A DNA stretch of 64,000 nt from assembly GCA_023407575.1 (NCBI GenBank), contig JAEYLX010000038.1, positions 1-64,000 of the forward strand, written 5' to 3'. Every line of letters begins with the position of its first letter. The first letter of the stretch is position 1. The position numbers and the translations under genes were made by a program. This DNA is from Bacillota bacterium. GTDB taxonomy: Bacteria; Bacillota; Clostridia; Lachnospirales; Lachnospiraceae. Below the pieces are notes generated by a model that saw only the letters and a list, made by a program, of their open reading frames with translations, did no database searches and was not told where the DNA came from. This document shows, in pieces, positions 1 to 8,489 of this stretch.

Positions 1-127
1 AATCCTGGTACAATAGAAAAAGGATTCATGGTGCCATTAATTATTTGACTCCGCAGGCTGCTCATGAGGCTGCCTAAACGGTATCAAAAGTTAAACTTTT
101 TGTGTCTACGTTATTGACACAAGTCCA
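1..127 (+). mobile_element. 3' end of an IS3-family insertion sequence
   Basis: The window opens inside an insertion sequence. A transposase reading frame ends at 77 and is followed by about 50 bases of non-coding sequence ending in GACACAAGTCCA near 127. Read inward on the minus strand this is TGGACTTGTGTC..., the TG-beginning terminus expected of an IS3-family right inverted repeat. The left part of the element lies outside the window, so whether it is intact cannot be judged. The exact right boundary and target duplication are inferred, not proven. Confidence 0.6.
3..77 (+). CDS. IS3-family transposase OrfB, C-terminal fragment (truncated by window edge)
   Basis: An open frame from the left edge reads WYNRKRIHGAINYLTPQAAH and stops at TAA (75-77). 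The WYN-x-R-x-H-x-A-x-x-x-x-x-P pattern is the usual C-terminal tail of the DDE transposase of IS3-family elements (OrfB, integrase core). Only 24 residues are visible and the catalytic residues lie upstream of the window. The call rests on this short but characteristic tail and on the IS-like terminus just downstream. Confidence 0.65.
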   Translation, partial: SWYNRKRIHGAINYLTPQAAHEAA

Positions 128-249
128 CATATTATGTCATAATTTGATATAATTTTTTATTTATAACAAAAAAATAGAGTTTAATATCTATTTGTCATTT
201 ACTTCATTAATTTATAAAATTAATTAGTCTAAAGATAATTACAAACCAA

Positions 250-271
250 AAAGCCTTAAAATCAAGGCTTT
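250..271 (-). terminator. Rho-independent terminator of the MerR gene
   Basis: AAAGCCTT (250-257) and AAGGCTTT (264-271) form an 8-bp stem with a six-base loop. On the minus strand it is followed by a T-rich run (TTTTTGGTTTG). It lies about 115 bases beyond the MerR-type stop codon at 387. The stretch 128-386 is otherwise AT-rich with no gene seen. Confidence 0.6.
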
Positions 272-386
272 CAGAACACTTATTTTAAAATTCTTTTTAT
301 CATTTATTGCAATTGACAGCAAATACTGTTATATGTGAATAATCCCAATCCCCTTGATAAAAATATAAAACCTATGTTACAATTTT

Positions 387-1337
387 TCATCTAGATCCCG
401 ATTTTTCTTTTATCCGAATTGGGAAAAAATACTCAACCTGCTTATAACCTAAAATATTTGAAATATCAGGACTGGTTACATGCCACATAGCTTCGTGTCC
501 TGAACGTTCGTCAAGTGCAAAATCATCATGAATTGCTATCCATTCCTTTATACCGTTATATGCTCGTAAAGCTTCATTATAATCAAAGTTTGGTACAATT
601 GCTGTAGCATACATACCACCCTCGAAATCTATGAATGTAAAGCCGCTGATATCGGCTTCGGTTACCCACTCTTCAACCGCATACCACCAGACAGGGCCAT
701 TATTTTCTTTATCCCACCACATAAAGTCTCTTGGAAAAAACTTGTCTTTTCTTTTTACTTCAAGCTTACTCCACATCTTATCAAATTTATTATGATTGTT
801 CCCCTGCTTTACGCCAGAAGTTACCATTCTACAGGAAGGTAACTCTATAATTCGTATATCTGGTTTTTTCTCCAGCTTTTCGGTTACTTCAATAAAACGG
901 CCTATATTGGAGGGCTTGCCGATATAATCGACATTTGTCAGATAATCTTCAACCTCTTTCGCTTTGCCAAAAAGCAGCTTTATATCTGTGGAATTATTAA
1001 AATTTATTTGTTCTATTTCACGGATAAATTCTAATACAATTCCTTTTAATTCATGTAAAAGCGTTACCTCATCATCGATACTTTGTACTTTTTTACCGAG
1101 AACTTCTAAAACTACATCCGAGCTGGATGAATTGAAAATACGCTGAATATCCTTTATGCTGATATTTAACTTTCTTAAAATCAATATCTGTTCCAATTTT
1201 TTTATCGTAGCTTCATCAAATAATCGATATGCATATTCATTACTTCTGATACTGTGTATCAGTCCCATATCTTCGTAGTAACGAAGGGTTCTGGCTGTAA
1301 TATCATATTTAGATGTAATCTCTTGAATTTTGATCAT
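387..1337 (-). CDS. MerR-family regulator with GyrI-like effector-binding domain
   Basis: Transcription factor of 316 residues. Residues 1-70 are the MerR winged helix (TARTLRYYEDMGLI and FDEATIKKLEQI), followed by a helical linker to about 120. The C-terminal half (about 160-310, with WWYAVEEWV and WVTSPDIS-like features) resembles the GyrI/AraC effector-binding fold that senses small hydrophobic compounds in BmrR-like regulators; this part is inferred. The gene stands alone on the minus strand, divergent from the methyltransferase-like gene. Its own promoter has the 19-bp spacer and dyad typical of MerR operators, so autoregulation is likely. The effector is unknown. Confidence 0.88.
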   Translation of the reverse strand: MIKIQEITSKYDITARTLRYYEDMGLIHSIRSNEYAYRLFDEATIKKLEQILILRKLNISIKDIQRIFNSSSSDVVLEVLGKKVQSIDDEVTLLHELKGIVLEFIREIEQINFNNSTDIKLLFGKAKEVEDYLTNVDYIGKPSNIGRFIEVTEKLEKKPDIRIIELPSCRMVTSGVKQGNNHNKFDKMWSKLEVKRKDKFFPRDFMWWDKENNGPVWWYAVEEWVTEADISGFTFIDFEGGMYATAIVPNFDYNEALRAYNGIKEWIAIHDDFALDERSGHEAMWHVTSPDISNILGYKQVEYFFPIRIKEKSGSR

Positions 1338-1381
1338 ATCTTCATCTCTTTCTTAATGTTCTGAATTTGTGGGTTACATTA

Positions 1382-1412
1382 AGTATAACTGCTTACCCAA
1401 AGGTAGAGTCAA
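1382..1412 (-). promoter_or_regulatory. MerR-type promoter/operator of the MerR gene
   Basis: On the minus strand TTGACT (1407-1412) and TATACT (1382-1387) are separated by 19 bp, the long spacer that MerR-family activators correct by twisting DNA. Inside the spacer CTACC-TTTG-GGTAAG forms an inverted repeat (TACC/GGTA). The element lies about 45 bases upstream of the MerR start. Spacing and dyad are seen directly; binding by the adjacent MerR protein is inferred. Confidence 0.7.
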
Positions 1413-1548
1413 TAGATAAAAGTCAAATCAAATATTATACCATATATTGTAATAAAAGTGTATTTTATTATTAAAATAGTTTGTTACTACTACTTTTACT
1501 TTTCGTACAATAAATATTTTTTTATAATATAAATCATTAAAACATTGC

Positions 1549-1578
1549 TTGACAGTTGAGCAACTATTCAACTATAAT
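1549..1578 (+). promoter_or_regulatory. Consensus promoter with embedded operator-like dyad
   Basis: TTGACA (1549-1554), an 18-bp spacer, then TATAAT (1573-1578). The spacer holds AGTTGA-N8-TCAACT (1554-1573), a perfect 6-bp inverted repeat of the kind bound by ArsR/SmtB-like or other dimeric repressors. It drives the methyltransferase-like gene at 1661. It differs from the operator of the divergent MerR gene, so MerR is not clearly its regulator. Confidence 0.7.
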
Positions 1579-1660
1579 GGCATTATCATAACAGTTGATA
1601 AAAGACTAATAAAGATATGGCAATATGTATTCAGAAATATAAAAATAAGGAGCGATGCAC

Positions 1661-2254
1661 ATGGTTTATATTCAAATGGCAGGTCTATTTATTGTTCTAC
1701 TATTCTATTCTAGCTATTTTGGGAAGCTACTGCTTCAGAGACGGCAAGGAATTAAGACAGATCGAATGGGGCGAGGTATTAAGCCAAAGCGAACCTTTAT
1801 AATTGAAATAATCTTAAAGGTTACAACGTATTTAATGGCATTAATCCAAATCATTAGTATTACTATGAATAACAATTGGTATATGATTATTACAAACATT
1901 AATTTTCGTTATACAGGAATCGGTATTGCTCTGTTAGGGGTAATTATTTTTGTAATGGCTATGTCAACCATGCGAAATAGTTGGCGTGCTGGTGTAGATT
2001 CCTCCCAAAAAACAAAACTGATTAAACATGGTATTTATAAATTAAGTCGAAATCCTGCTTTTCTTGGATTTGATTTATTTTACATAGGAATAACACTTGC
2101 ATTTTTTAATCTGCTGCAATTAGTTTTCTTATGTTTCTGCATTTGTATTTTACATCTTCAAATTATGGAAGAAGAAAAGTTCCTTCCATCTATTTTTGGT
2201 GTGGAATACAAAAATTATAAACAGTCAACAGGAAGATACTTTATGTTTTTCTAA
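1661..2254 (+). CDS. Isoprenylcysteine carboxyl methyltransferase-family membrane protein
   Basis: Integral membrane protein of 197 residues with about five hydrophobic segments. The C-terminal half carries the ICMT/PEMT-type pattern: LIKHGIYKLSRNPAFLGF, then a membrane hairpin and a terminal EEEKFLPSIFGVEYKNYKQ. In this family the RNPxY/F and late E-E residues bind S-adenosylmethionine; the bacterial substrate is usually unknown. AAGGAG at 1647-1652 favours the ATG at 1661 (8-base spacing) over that at 1655 (2 bases). The gene is single, preceded by a consensus promoter with an operator-like repeat. The nearby MerR gene is divergent. Confidence 0.8.
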   Translation: MVYIQMAGLFIVLLFYSSYFGKLLLQRRQGIKTDRMGRGIKPKRTFIIEIILKVTTYLMALIQIISITMNNNWYMIITNINFRYTGIGIALLGVIIFVMAMSTMRNSWRAGVDSSQKTKLIKHGIYKLSRNPAFLGFDLFYIGITLAFFNLLQLVFLCFCICILHLQIMEEEKFLPSIFGVEYKNYKQSTGRYFMFF

Positions 2255-2441
2255 CTTAATTTTCTAACTTAAACGAGTGAGGACTAGAAGGGATTAACTT
2301 AAATAATACAAAGAAGGATAGGCTGCATTTACTATGGCGTTGATATCTATAGCTATAATTGCGACAACAGAAATATCTTTCGAATAAAGAATATAGAGTA
2401 GTTATTTCATTTTAAAGTTTTTTCTTTAAAGTCTTATATAT

Positions 2442-2504
2442 TAGGCTTGTTTATTGTATGAATAGCTGTTTTAGTAAGTGCTATCTAAATAATAAACAAG
2501 CCTA
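2442..2504. repeat. Long stem-loop in a geneless stretch
   Basis: TAGGCTTGTTTATT (2442-2455) is perfectly repeated in inverse as AATAAACAAGCCTA (2491-2504). The 35-base loop contains a smaller ATAGC/GCTAT pair. A T-rich tail (GTTTTTCATAAT) follows on the plus strand. It may terminate the methyltransferase transcript, although it sits 190 bases past the stop, or be a small mobile-element remnant. The rest of 2255-2613 shows no credible gene. Confidence 0.55.
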
Positions 2505-2613
2505 GTGTTTTTCATAATACTAAAAACAATAATGAGGACATAAAGGTTTTTAAAAATAGGTTAACTGTTAGATATTGATTAAGAAAATTGAACTTTACGT
2601 GGTAACAGAACCT

Positions 2614-3573
2614 TTAATTAATAATAAAGTGAACATATATCATATATTTTTCATGCGAACCAGTCTCGATGAAATCTATAACTTCTTTTCCAATTCGATA
2701 TTCTCCAGGTTCAAGCACACCATACAGCCACTCCCAATCAATTTTAAAGTCAGTAACATCCTCGTTAGTAATTGGATAAGCAATGTCGTTAAATCCATAA
2801 TCTCCTTCTAACGCTATAGGTGCTTCTAGCCATTCACCTTTTTCTAGTTTTTCTATGATAAAGCCATCTCCGTATTGAAGGTTACCTTTTGGATTTCCTT
2901 CATATTGTGCAAAATATAACTCCGCACCTGTCTGGCTTACATTCCCAATGTTTAATGAAAGCCCAATATCTTCTACTTTCGTATCCTCATAGTGCAGACC
3001 TTCCGTCTCACTTGAGTTTTCCTTATTAAGACTCGCTGAGTTAAGAATCTCCATGGCTTGTGTTGTATATTCATCTATCCAATCTTCCACAGAGATAGCA
3101 GTTGCAACTAAACCCTTATTCTTTCCATCAAACGAAATAAAATCCCAATACCCATGATTATCATAGGTTCCCATACTGGCAGTATCACCTGCAATTGTAA
3201 TCTTTTCCTCTGAAAGACCTGTTCCGCATACTCCGAAAGAAGTGATATGAGAAAGTTCAATATATCCCTTTTCTATGTTTTTTGGATAAAACCGGATTTT
3301 ATATGAATTATAGTCTCCGCAATCTGGAAATGAAATACTCTCCCAACCCACAGGTATCTGTAAACTGATGGTACCACCCTGACCTGACAAGGTAACCTCT
3401 TGGTGTTTTGTCTGGACATCGTTATCATTTTCTGTTATTTCAATGATATCAGGTGAGTATTCGGATACAGTTAGAGAGTCTTTCTCTTTACCATCTAAAG
3501 AATTATTTATGCGACCACATGCAGTTAAACTCAACGCCATAATTAGAAGGCTGCATACTAATTTTTTCTTCAT
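2614..3573 (-). CDS. Lipoprotein with C-terminal bacterial Ig-like (Big_14-type) domain
   Basis: Secreted lipoprotein of about 319 residues. The start at 3573 is set by GGAGG nine bases upstream and begins MKKKLVCSLL..., with lipobox LSLTAC. Residues about 60-200 form a beta-rich region of unknown function (VTLSGQGGTISLQIPVGWE). The C-terminal 110 residues (GAELYFAQYEGN, then IDWEWLYGVLEPGEYRIGKE) match the clostridial Ig-like fold often annotated Big_14, whose PGxYRIxK ending is distinctive. Probably anchored on the outer face of the membrane. No operon partner; its role is unknown. Confidence 0.75.
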   Translation of the reverse strand: MKKKLVCSLLIMALSLTACGRINNSLDGKEKDSLTVSEYSPDIIEITENDNDVQTKHQEVTLSGQGGTISLQIPVGWESISFPDCGDYNSYKIRFYPKNIEKGYIELSHITSFGVCGTGLSEEKITIAGDTASMGTYDNHGYWDFISFDGKNKGLVATAISVEDWIDEYTTQAMEILNSASLNKENSSETEGLHYEDTKVEDIGLSLNIGNVSQTGAELYFAQYEGNPKGNLQYGDGFIIEKLEKGEWLEAPIALEGDYGFNDIAYPITNEDVTDFKIDWEWLYGVLEPGEYRIGKEVIDFIETGSHEKYMIYVHFIIN

Positions 3574-3680
3574 AACTATATACCTCCAATACATCATATA
3601 GACTTAAAGCTTATTAGAACCTTTGCAATACTGTTACCATCTTCAGAATAATTTAGATGTTTCTGAAGGTTTACTTTAAT

Positions 3681-3752
3681 TTAGCTATCTGTGATACAGG
3701 GTAGAAGAAACATAAGCCCTGTTAATAATAAAAATTTTATCATTTTCATCAT
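3681..3752 (-). CDS. Small hydrophobic ORF, possibly a truncated lipoprotein leader
   Basis: A 23-codon frame with a strong Shine-Dalgarno site (GGGAGG, 8-9 bases before ATG at 3752) reads MMKMIKFLLLTGLMFLLPC and then stops after four more residues. It looks like a lipoprotein signal peptide with a Cys at the lipobox position but no mature domain. It could be a genuine microprotein or the 5' stub of a deleted lipoprotein gene. Nothing downstream in the other frames clearly continues it. Confidence 0.35.
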   Translation of the reverse strand: MMKMIKFLLLTGLMFLLPCITDS

Positions 3753-3820
3753 GAGCCATATCCTCCCAGCTATTATCTATTAGACGATGGAATATTTTAT
3801 AGAGTTCCCTGATTTCATAT

Positions 3821-5197
3821 TTATTTATGTATCCAGCGATTCACCATTGCATTATCAATATATACTTCTTTCTGTATATATTCATATAGCAGTTCGCGTA
3901 AATACTCTTTCCGATATCTTTCGTCTATGTTTTTGCCTAAACATTGATAACCAGTGCCTCGTTGAAGATAATCAGAGGAAGCCACGGTATACCATTGTTC
4001 CATATCAATACATTCTCCCTTAATGAATATATTAGATAGGAATCTACCATTATGCTCTATAACAGCATTGGATACGTGCAGCCTTCCCACATATTTCCCG
4101 CGAAACCCTGGACCTTTGCCGTCAGCGTAACAATAATCAGAGTCTAAGGAATTTTGCAAGGCTTCCCAAAGCTCCTTGCCCTGTATCCTAAAGCTGGTTG
4201 GATTTAATGGGGAGGGACAAAGCTCAATCAGCTTTTTACGTGATACATTACCTTTCCTTATACCACCGTTTAACACTCCGCTATTGATAATACCGATATC
4301 ACAGCCAAGAACATCTAGCAAGGCATCTGCTAATAAGTTGGTCATTGGATTTTCTTCAACAACATCGTGCCATAAATCCTGGTTAATGGTGCAAAATGGC
4401 TCGCCAAGTATGGTAAGTGCCTTTTCTTTATTCTGTTTTATTATGCCTTTTATTACAGTTGATTCTTCTATATGATTAATCTTATGATTTGCTGATTCTC
4501 TTAATTTGACTTTCTTATCCTCTATATCAACTATAAGCTGTCCCAGGTGCTCTCCTTGCGCTCCTGAGGTGTGAATAATTGTCTTATTTACTAACTCAGC
4601 TCGATCCATTAATATATGTAAATGACCTCCGATAATAATATCAATGCCATCTATTTTTTCAGCAATCTCTTTATCCTTATCCATACCTAAATGAGAAAGC
4701 AGAATGCAGATATCATATTCATTACGATTTTCATTAATCTCATTATGAATTGTCTGCAGATAAGGTTCCAATGAAAATCCAAACAATTCATTAAAGGGTC
4801 CAAGATCAGGGGAAGCTCCAATAATCAGAATTTTAATTCCATTTTTATTTATTATAATACTTCTTTTGATTTCTTCGAGTGGATTAGATTCAAGACTGCG
4901 TAAGTTACAACTTAACAGTGGCAGCTTCGTGTTTGCAGCCATATATTTTAGAACATCAATCCCTTGAAATACTTCATTATTACCAATGGTCAACGCATCG
5001 TACCCAGCAGCCTCTAATAGTTCCATTGCAGCTAATCCGTCCGTCCCTTGCAATTCAATTCTTTTAAAGTCAGCAAAATCCCCAGCATCCAGTATTAGTG
5101 TATTACTATCCTTTCGCTCATTTAACAAGGTTACTATTTTCGAAAAGTTTTCAAAATTACTATGAATATCGTTGGTATGAAGTATAGCTAATTTCAT
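3821..5197 (-). CDS. 5'-nucleotidase/2',3'-cyclic phosphodiesterase-like metallophosphatase without signal peptide
   Basis: Two-domain metallophosphatase of 458 residues. The N-terminal calcineurin-like domain shows metal-binding motifs LHTNDIHS (residues 5-12), DAGDF, GNNE and GGHLH. The C-terminal 5'-nucleotidase substrate domain (about 290-440) has NSGVLNGGIRKG. The start at 5197 is set by AGGAG seven bases upstream. Family members are usually exported or cell-wall bound, but this one starts directly at the catalytic domain and has no signal peptide, suggesting a cytosolic enzyme. It follows the ABC permease by 25 bases, so it is probably the third gene of the exporter operon. Substrate unknown. 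Confidence 0.85.
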   Translation of the reverse strand: MKLAILHTNDIHSNFENFSKIVTLLNERKDSNTLILDAGDFADFKRIELQGTDGLAAMELLEAAGYDALTIGNNEVFQGIDVLKYMAANTKLPLLSCNLRSLESNPLEEIKRSIIINKNGIKILIIGASPDLGPFNELFGFSLEPYLQTIHNEINENRNEYDICILLSHLGMDKDKEIAEKIDGIDIIIGGHLHILMDRAELVNKTIIHTSGAQGEHLGQLIVDIEDKKVKLRESANHKINHIEESTVIKGIIKQNKEKALTILGEPFCTINQDLWHDVVEENPMTNLLADALLDVLGCDIGIINSGVLNGGIRKGNVSRKKLIELCPSPLNPTSFRIQGKELWEALQNSLDSDYCYADGKGPGFRGKYVGRLHVSNAVIEHNGRFLSNIFIKGECIDMEQWYTVASSDYLQRGTGYQCLGKNIDERYRKEYLRELLYEYIQKEVYIDNAMVNRWIHK

Positions 5198-5222
5198 GGA
5201 TACTCTCCTTTTCTTGTAAGGT

Positions 5223-7484
5223 CTATTCACTACCTTTTAGCGCATATACCATATCAATCTTATTAACCCTTTCGACATGGAAGAAATTAATCACTAAATA
5301 TGATAAAATACCTACTAAAACCATAATTACATAGAGATAGGGTGGAATATATGCTTCTATGTATCCACTACTCTTCATAAATGCGGCTTCTATTGCTTTT
5401 TTTATTGTAAAATCAAGTAACGGTATAGAAAGTAATAAAGAGGCAATGATTGTAAATGTTGTGGAGCGAAAATATAACATTCGTATCTCTGACGGTTCAT
5501 AACCGAACATTTTCATATAAGAGATATAAAGTGCATTCTTATCAATAACTAGTTTTGTTAATATATATATTAGCACAAGGTAAATGATTATGGCAATACT
5601 TGCCAAAATAGGAAGCATACCCTCAAAGGAGGATAATGCCTGCTCTCCAAGAGATTCCATATCCTCTGGTGTTATAACCGTTGCAAGATAGCCTTCCTCA
5701 ATTTCTAATGTATTATCGGATAAATAGCCGTTGAAATAGTCTGTTTGGAGGTCAAGCATTTGATTTAACTGCTTTTGACTCATAAAGGCGGTCATTCCTA
5801 TAGGATAATCATATACTCCGACTATTTCTATAGAATATTCCTTATTGGAATATGGGTTGGTAAAGATTATAATTTCACCTATCTTTGCACCTAGTTTTTT
5901 TAGTAATCCCTTAGAAAAATATGCACCTTCCACATCCACAGGCAGGGTAATATCCTGAAAGAAGGTAGAGAATTCTTGCAATCCATAAATAGTTACTTCA
6001 ATATCCTTATTTCCCAAGGTAGTATAGCTATTTAAAGTTGAAATCGTAAACTTTTCTGCTGCTTCGTCATTTTCTGCTTCTATAGGTGCTTTTAATATAT
6101 ATTGATAATTTGAAACGGTAGCTTCCTCTATTTCTTTCATATGATGCTTGATAAGCGGTTCCATACAGAGTCCAAACAATAAAAGAAAGCTTGCTAGAAA
6201 TATTCCGATAAACAGCATAAAGTAGTTACCTTTATTTTGTATCATAACTCTTAATCGAAACCGGTTTATAAATGTGAAATCAGGCAGTTTTATAGCTTTT
6301 TTATTATTCTTGTTTTTTAATTGCTTTCTTAATAGTTTAATCGGAGTAATTGAAAGCTTATGATTTAAGGTGAAAAAGTTGATTACTACCATAAGAACAA
6401 TAGGGAGAACAGTCGTCAAAATAAGTGCTTCCAAATTAAATCTTAGTTCACAGGGCGGCAAGCTGTAGGACTTATAATATATTGCTTTAAAAGGTGCTAA
6501 CATTAAAGTGTATGCAAGTAGATTTCCAAGGATTGCACTTATTAGAGTTATTATTACTGGCATTGATATATAGTGGCCTGTAATCTCATACCGGTTATAG
6601 CCGGAAGCCAGGAGTGTACCAATGATTGCCGATTCCTCTTCTATCGTACTCCTGATAATTATGTTAAACACAAAAGCCATAATTATAATGAGAATACATA
6701 ACAACACTTTCATCATGGGCACATCCGAACCCATATCTGTTTTCACAAAGGAAATACTTTGGTTATCCGCTGCGGTTAAGAATCCTGTTAACTGTGCGCC
6801 GCTTTCAATAAGGATAAGCTTAGTTTTATTCCCAAGATCTACTTTTTCTTTTTCACTTAAATTTCTATCATTTATATAATAGGAGTAATTATACGTTATT
6901 TTGTCCTTTGATAAGGATTCAAATGCTTCTTCTGTAACAACAGCAACTCCAAAATGAAAGGAGTCCATTAATAAGTCAGAGTTATTCTCAAAAAGGGAAC
7001 TGTAATCGGGAAGAGACACCAATCCAGTTATTTTAACTTTTCTTCCAAACAGTTCAATTACATCATCTACATTTAGTTTGTTGCTTGCCGCATATAACCG
7101 GTCAACTGCTATCTCATCGAAGGCATTTGGAAGGTCACCCTCCATAACGGTCACTAGATTTATCTCGCTTCTATTTTCATATACACGAAGCTTGGTATTA
7201 GCAAGAACAGCTGCATCAATATAATTATTTTGATATAGGGAGAGGCCTAACCGCTCGGCATTATGTATAGTTTCCTCTGATATGGGCGAATTCACCTTGA
7301 ATTGACCATCTTCAAGAAAACAATCAATTTGATTGTTTTCATAAGAATATTTAACACTATCAGCAACCACCAAAAAGGATGCAACGATAGAAATTGTTAA
7401 TATTAAAATAATTGATATTGCCATATACCTTCCTGCATTATCTTTTAAATCACGCTTTAATCGTTTGGCTAATGGATTTCTCAT
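5223..7484 (-). CDS. ABC transporter permease, FtsX/MacB type
   Basis: Membrane subunit of 753 residues. A first transmembrane helix near 18-40 is followed by a large extracytoplasmic region. Three helices near 255-375 form a first FtsX core, then come a helix near 420-440, a second soluble region and a last FtsX core at about 620-740, ending in MVYALKGSE. This is the duplicated-FtsX layout of Firmicute peptide or lipid exporters and of antimicrobial-peptide resistance systems. Start ATG 7484 has GGGGG five bases upstream. It lies 16 bases after the ATPase gene and 25 before the metallophosphatase. The substrate is not evident. Confidence 0.85.
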   Translation of the reverse strand: MRNPLAKRLKRDLKDNAGRYMAISIILILTISIVASFLVVADSVKYSYENNQIDCFLEDGQFKVNSPISEETIHNAERLGLSLYQNNYIDAAVLANTKLRVYENRSEINLVTVMEGDLPNAFDEIAVDRLYAASNKLNVDDVIELFGRKVKITGLVSLPDYSSLFENNSDLLMDSFHFGVAVVTEEAFESLSKDKITYNYSYYINDRNLSEKEKVDLGNKTKLILIESGAQLTGFLTAADNQSISFVKTDMGSDVPMMKVLLCILIIIMAFVFNIIIRSTIEEESAIIGTLLASGYNRYEITGHYISMPVIITLISAILGNLLAYTLMLAPFKAIYYKSYSLPPCELRFNLEALILTTVLPIVLMVVINFFTLNHKLSITPIKLLRKQLKNKNNKKAIKLPDFTFINRFRLRVMIQNKGNYFMLFIGIFLASFLLLFGLCMEPLIKHHMKEIEEATVSNYQYILKAPIEAENDEAAEKFTISTLNSYTTLGNKDIEVTIYGLQEFSTFFQDITLPVDVEGAYFSKGLLKKLGAKIGEIIIFTNPYSNKEYSIEIVGVYDYPIGMTAFMSQKQLNQMLDLQTDYFNGYLSDNTLEIEEGYLATVITPEDMESLGEQALSSFEGMLPILASIAIIIYLVLIYILTKLVIDKNALYISYMKMFGYEPSEIRMLYFRSTTFTIIASLLLSIPLLDFTIKKAIEAAFMKSSGYIEAYIPPYLYVIMVLVGILSYLVINFFHVERVNKIDMVYALKGSE

Positions 7485-7500
7485 TTTGTCCCCCTTCTTA

Positions 7501-8199
7501 TTACCACTCCAACTCAGCTGCAGATACTAGATTTTCGTTTGTATATTCTTTTATAATTTGCCCATCATGCAACTTCATCACTTTATGAGCCATATTTTTT
7601 ATCGAATCATTATGAGTGACTATAATAATTGTATTTCTGTATTTGTGATTTACAGTTTCAATCAGCTCTAAAATCTCCTTTGAAGTTTTATAATCCAATG
7701 CTCCTGTAGGTTCATCGCAAAGCAGAATTCCAGGATTTTTAACCAAAGCGCGTCCAATCGCACAGCGTTGCTGCTGACCTCCGGAAAGCTGATTCGGGAA
7801 CTTATCTTTATGTTCCCACAAACCAAGTGTTTGAATTAAATCATCAATGGGTAACGGATGTTTACTTAGATATTGGCAAACCTCTATATTTTCTTTTACT
7901 GTAAGGTTTGGAATTAGATTATAAAACTGAAATACATAGCCTAGATTATTTCGTCTATATAGAGATAGGTCTTTCTCATTTAACTTATTAATATACTTTT
8001 CATCTACTATAATTTCTCCCTGGTCAAAGGTTTCAATTCCACCGATTATATTTAATAACGTAGACTTTCCAGAACCGGATGGACCTAGTAAAACACAAAC
8101 CTGACCCTTATCAATAGAACAATTAATCCCCTTAAGTACTTCTGTACGGCTATCTCCTTCTCCGTAATACTTTCTAAGATTTTTTACAGTAAGATACAT
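7501..8199 (-). CDS. ABC transporter ATP-binding protein, LolD/MacB type
   Basis: Nucleotide-binding subunit of 232 residues. Visible motifs are Walker A GPSGSGKST, Q-loop FQFYNL, signature LSGGQQQR, Walker B ILLCDEPTGALD and the switch THN. The FYNLIPNLTVKENIE segment is typical of the MacB/LolD branch that powers FtsX-type permeases. ATG 8199 has GGAGG eight bases upstream. It is the first gene of the ATPase-permease-metallophosphatase operon. It is a paralogue of the ATPase at 52839-53543. Confidence 0.92.
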   Translation of the reverse strand: MYLTVKNLRKYYGEGDSRTEVLKGINCSIDKGQVCVLLGPSGSGKSTLLNIIGGIETFDQGEIIVDEKYINKLNEKDLSLYRRNNLGYVFQFYNLIPNLTVKENIEVCQYLSKHPLPIDDLIQTLGLWEHKDKFPNQLSGGQQQRCAIGRALVKNPGILLCDEPTGALDYKTSKEILELIETVNHKYRNTIIIVTHNDSIKNMAHKVMKLHDGQIIKEYTNENLVSAAELEW

Positions 8200-8249
8200 T
8201 CACACAGCCTCCTCTTAAATATTCCTATTTTATTCTATTAAAATTCAAA

Positions 8250-8329
8250 AAGACTCGTGTATAGCTATAATGCTATACACGAGTCTTCACTAATGACTCA
8301 TGCATAGTTATAAAAGCTATACATGAGTC
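8250..8329 (-). terminator. Tandem related hairpins terminating the MATE transcript
   Basis: Two hairpins stand side by side. AAGACTCGTGTATAGC (8250-8265) pairs perfectly with 8272-8287 across a six-base loop. GACTCATGCATAG (8295-8307) pairs with 8317-8329 with one mismatch. The stems are diverged copies of each other. On the minus strand the last hairpin is followed by CTTTTTGAATTTT, so the pair can act as a rho-independent terminator for the MATE gene. The remainder of 8200-8489 shows no gene. Confidence 0.65.
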
Positions 8330-8489
8330 TCGTTATTTAAGACAAGCCAGACTATTCATAGTCAGTATGTTGACTTGACACACAGTGTTTTGTGCTAACT
8401 ACTCCCTCACGAGTGTTTTTAATTTACATAAATATAGCATAGGTGAAAATATATGTCAATATTATCGTCAAAAATTTATCATAGTATTC

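Noticed and set aside
5197..5230. Eleven-codon N-terminal extension of the metallophosphatase
   Set aside because: AGGAG lies seven bases before the internal ATG, the extension overlaps the permease end, and the family begins at the LHTNDIH strand.
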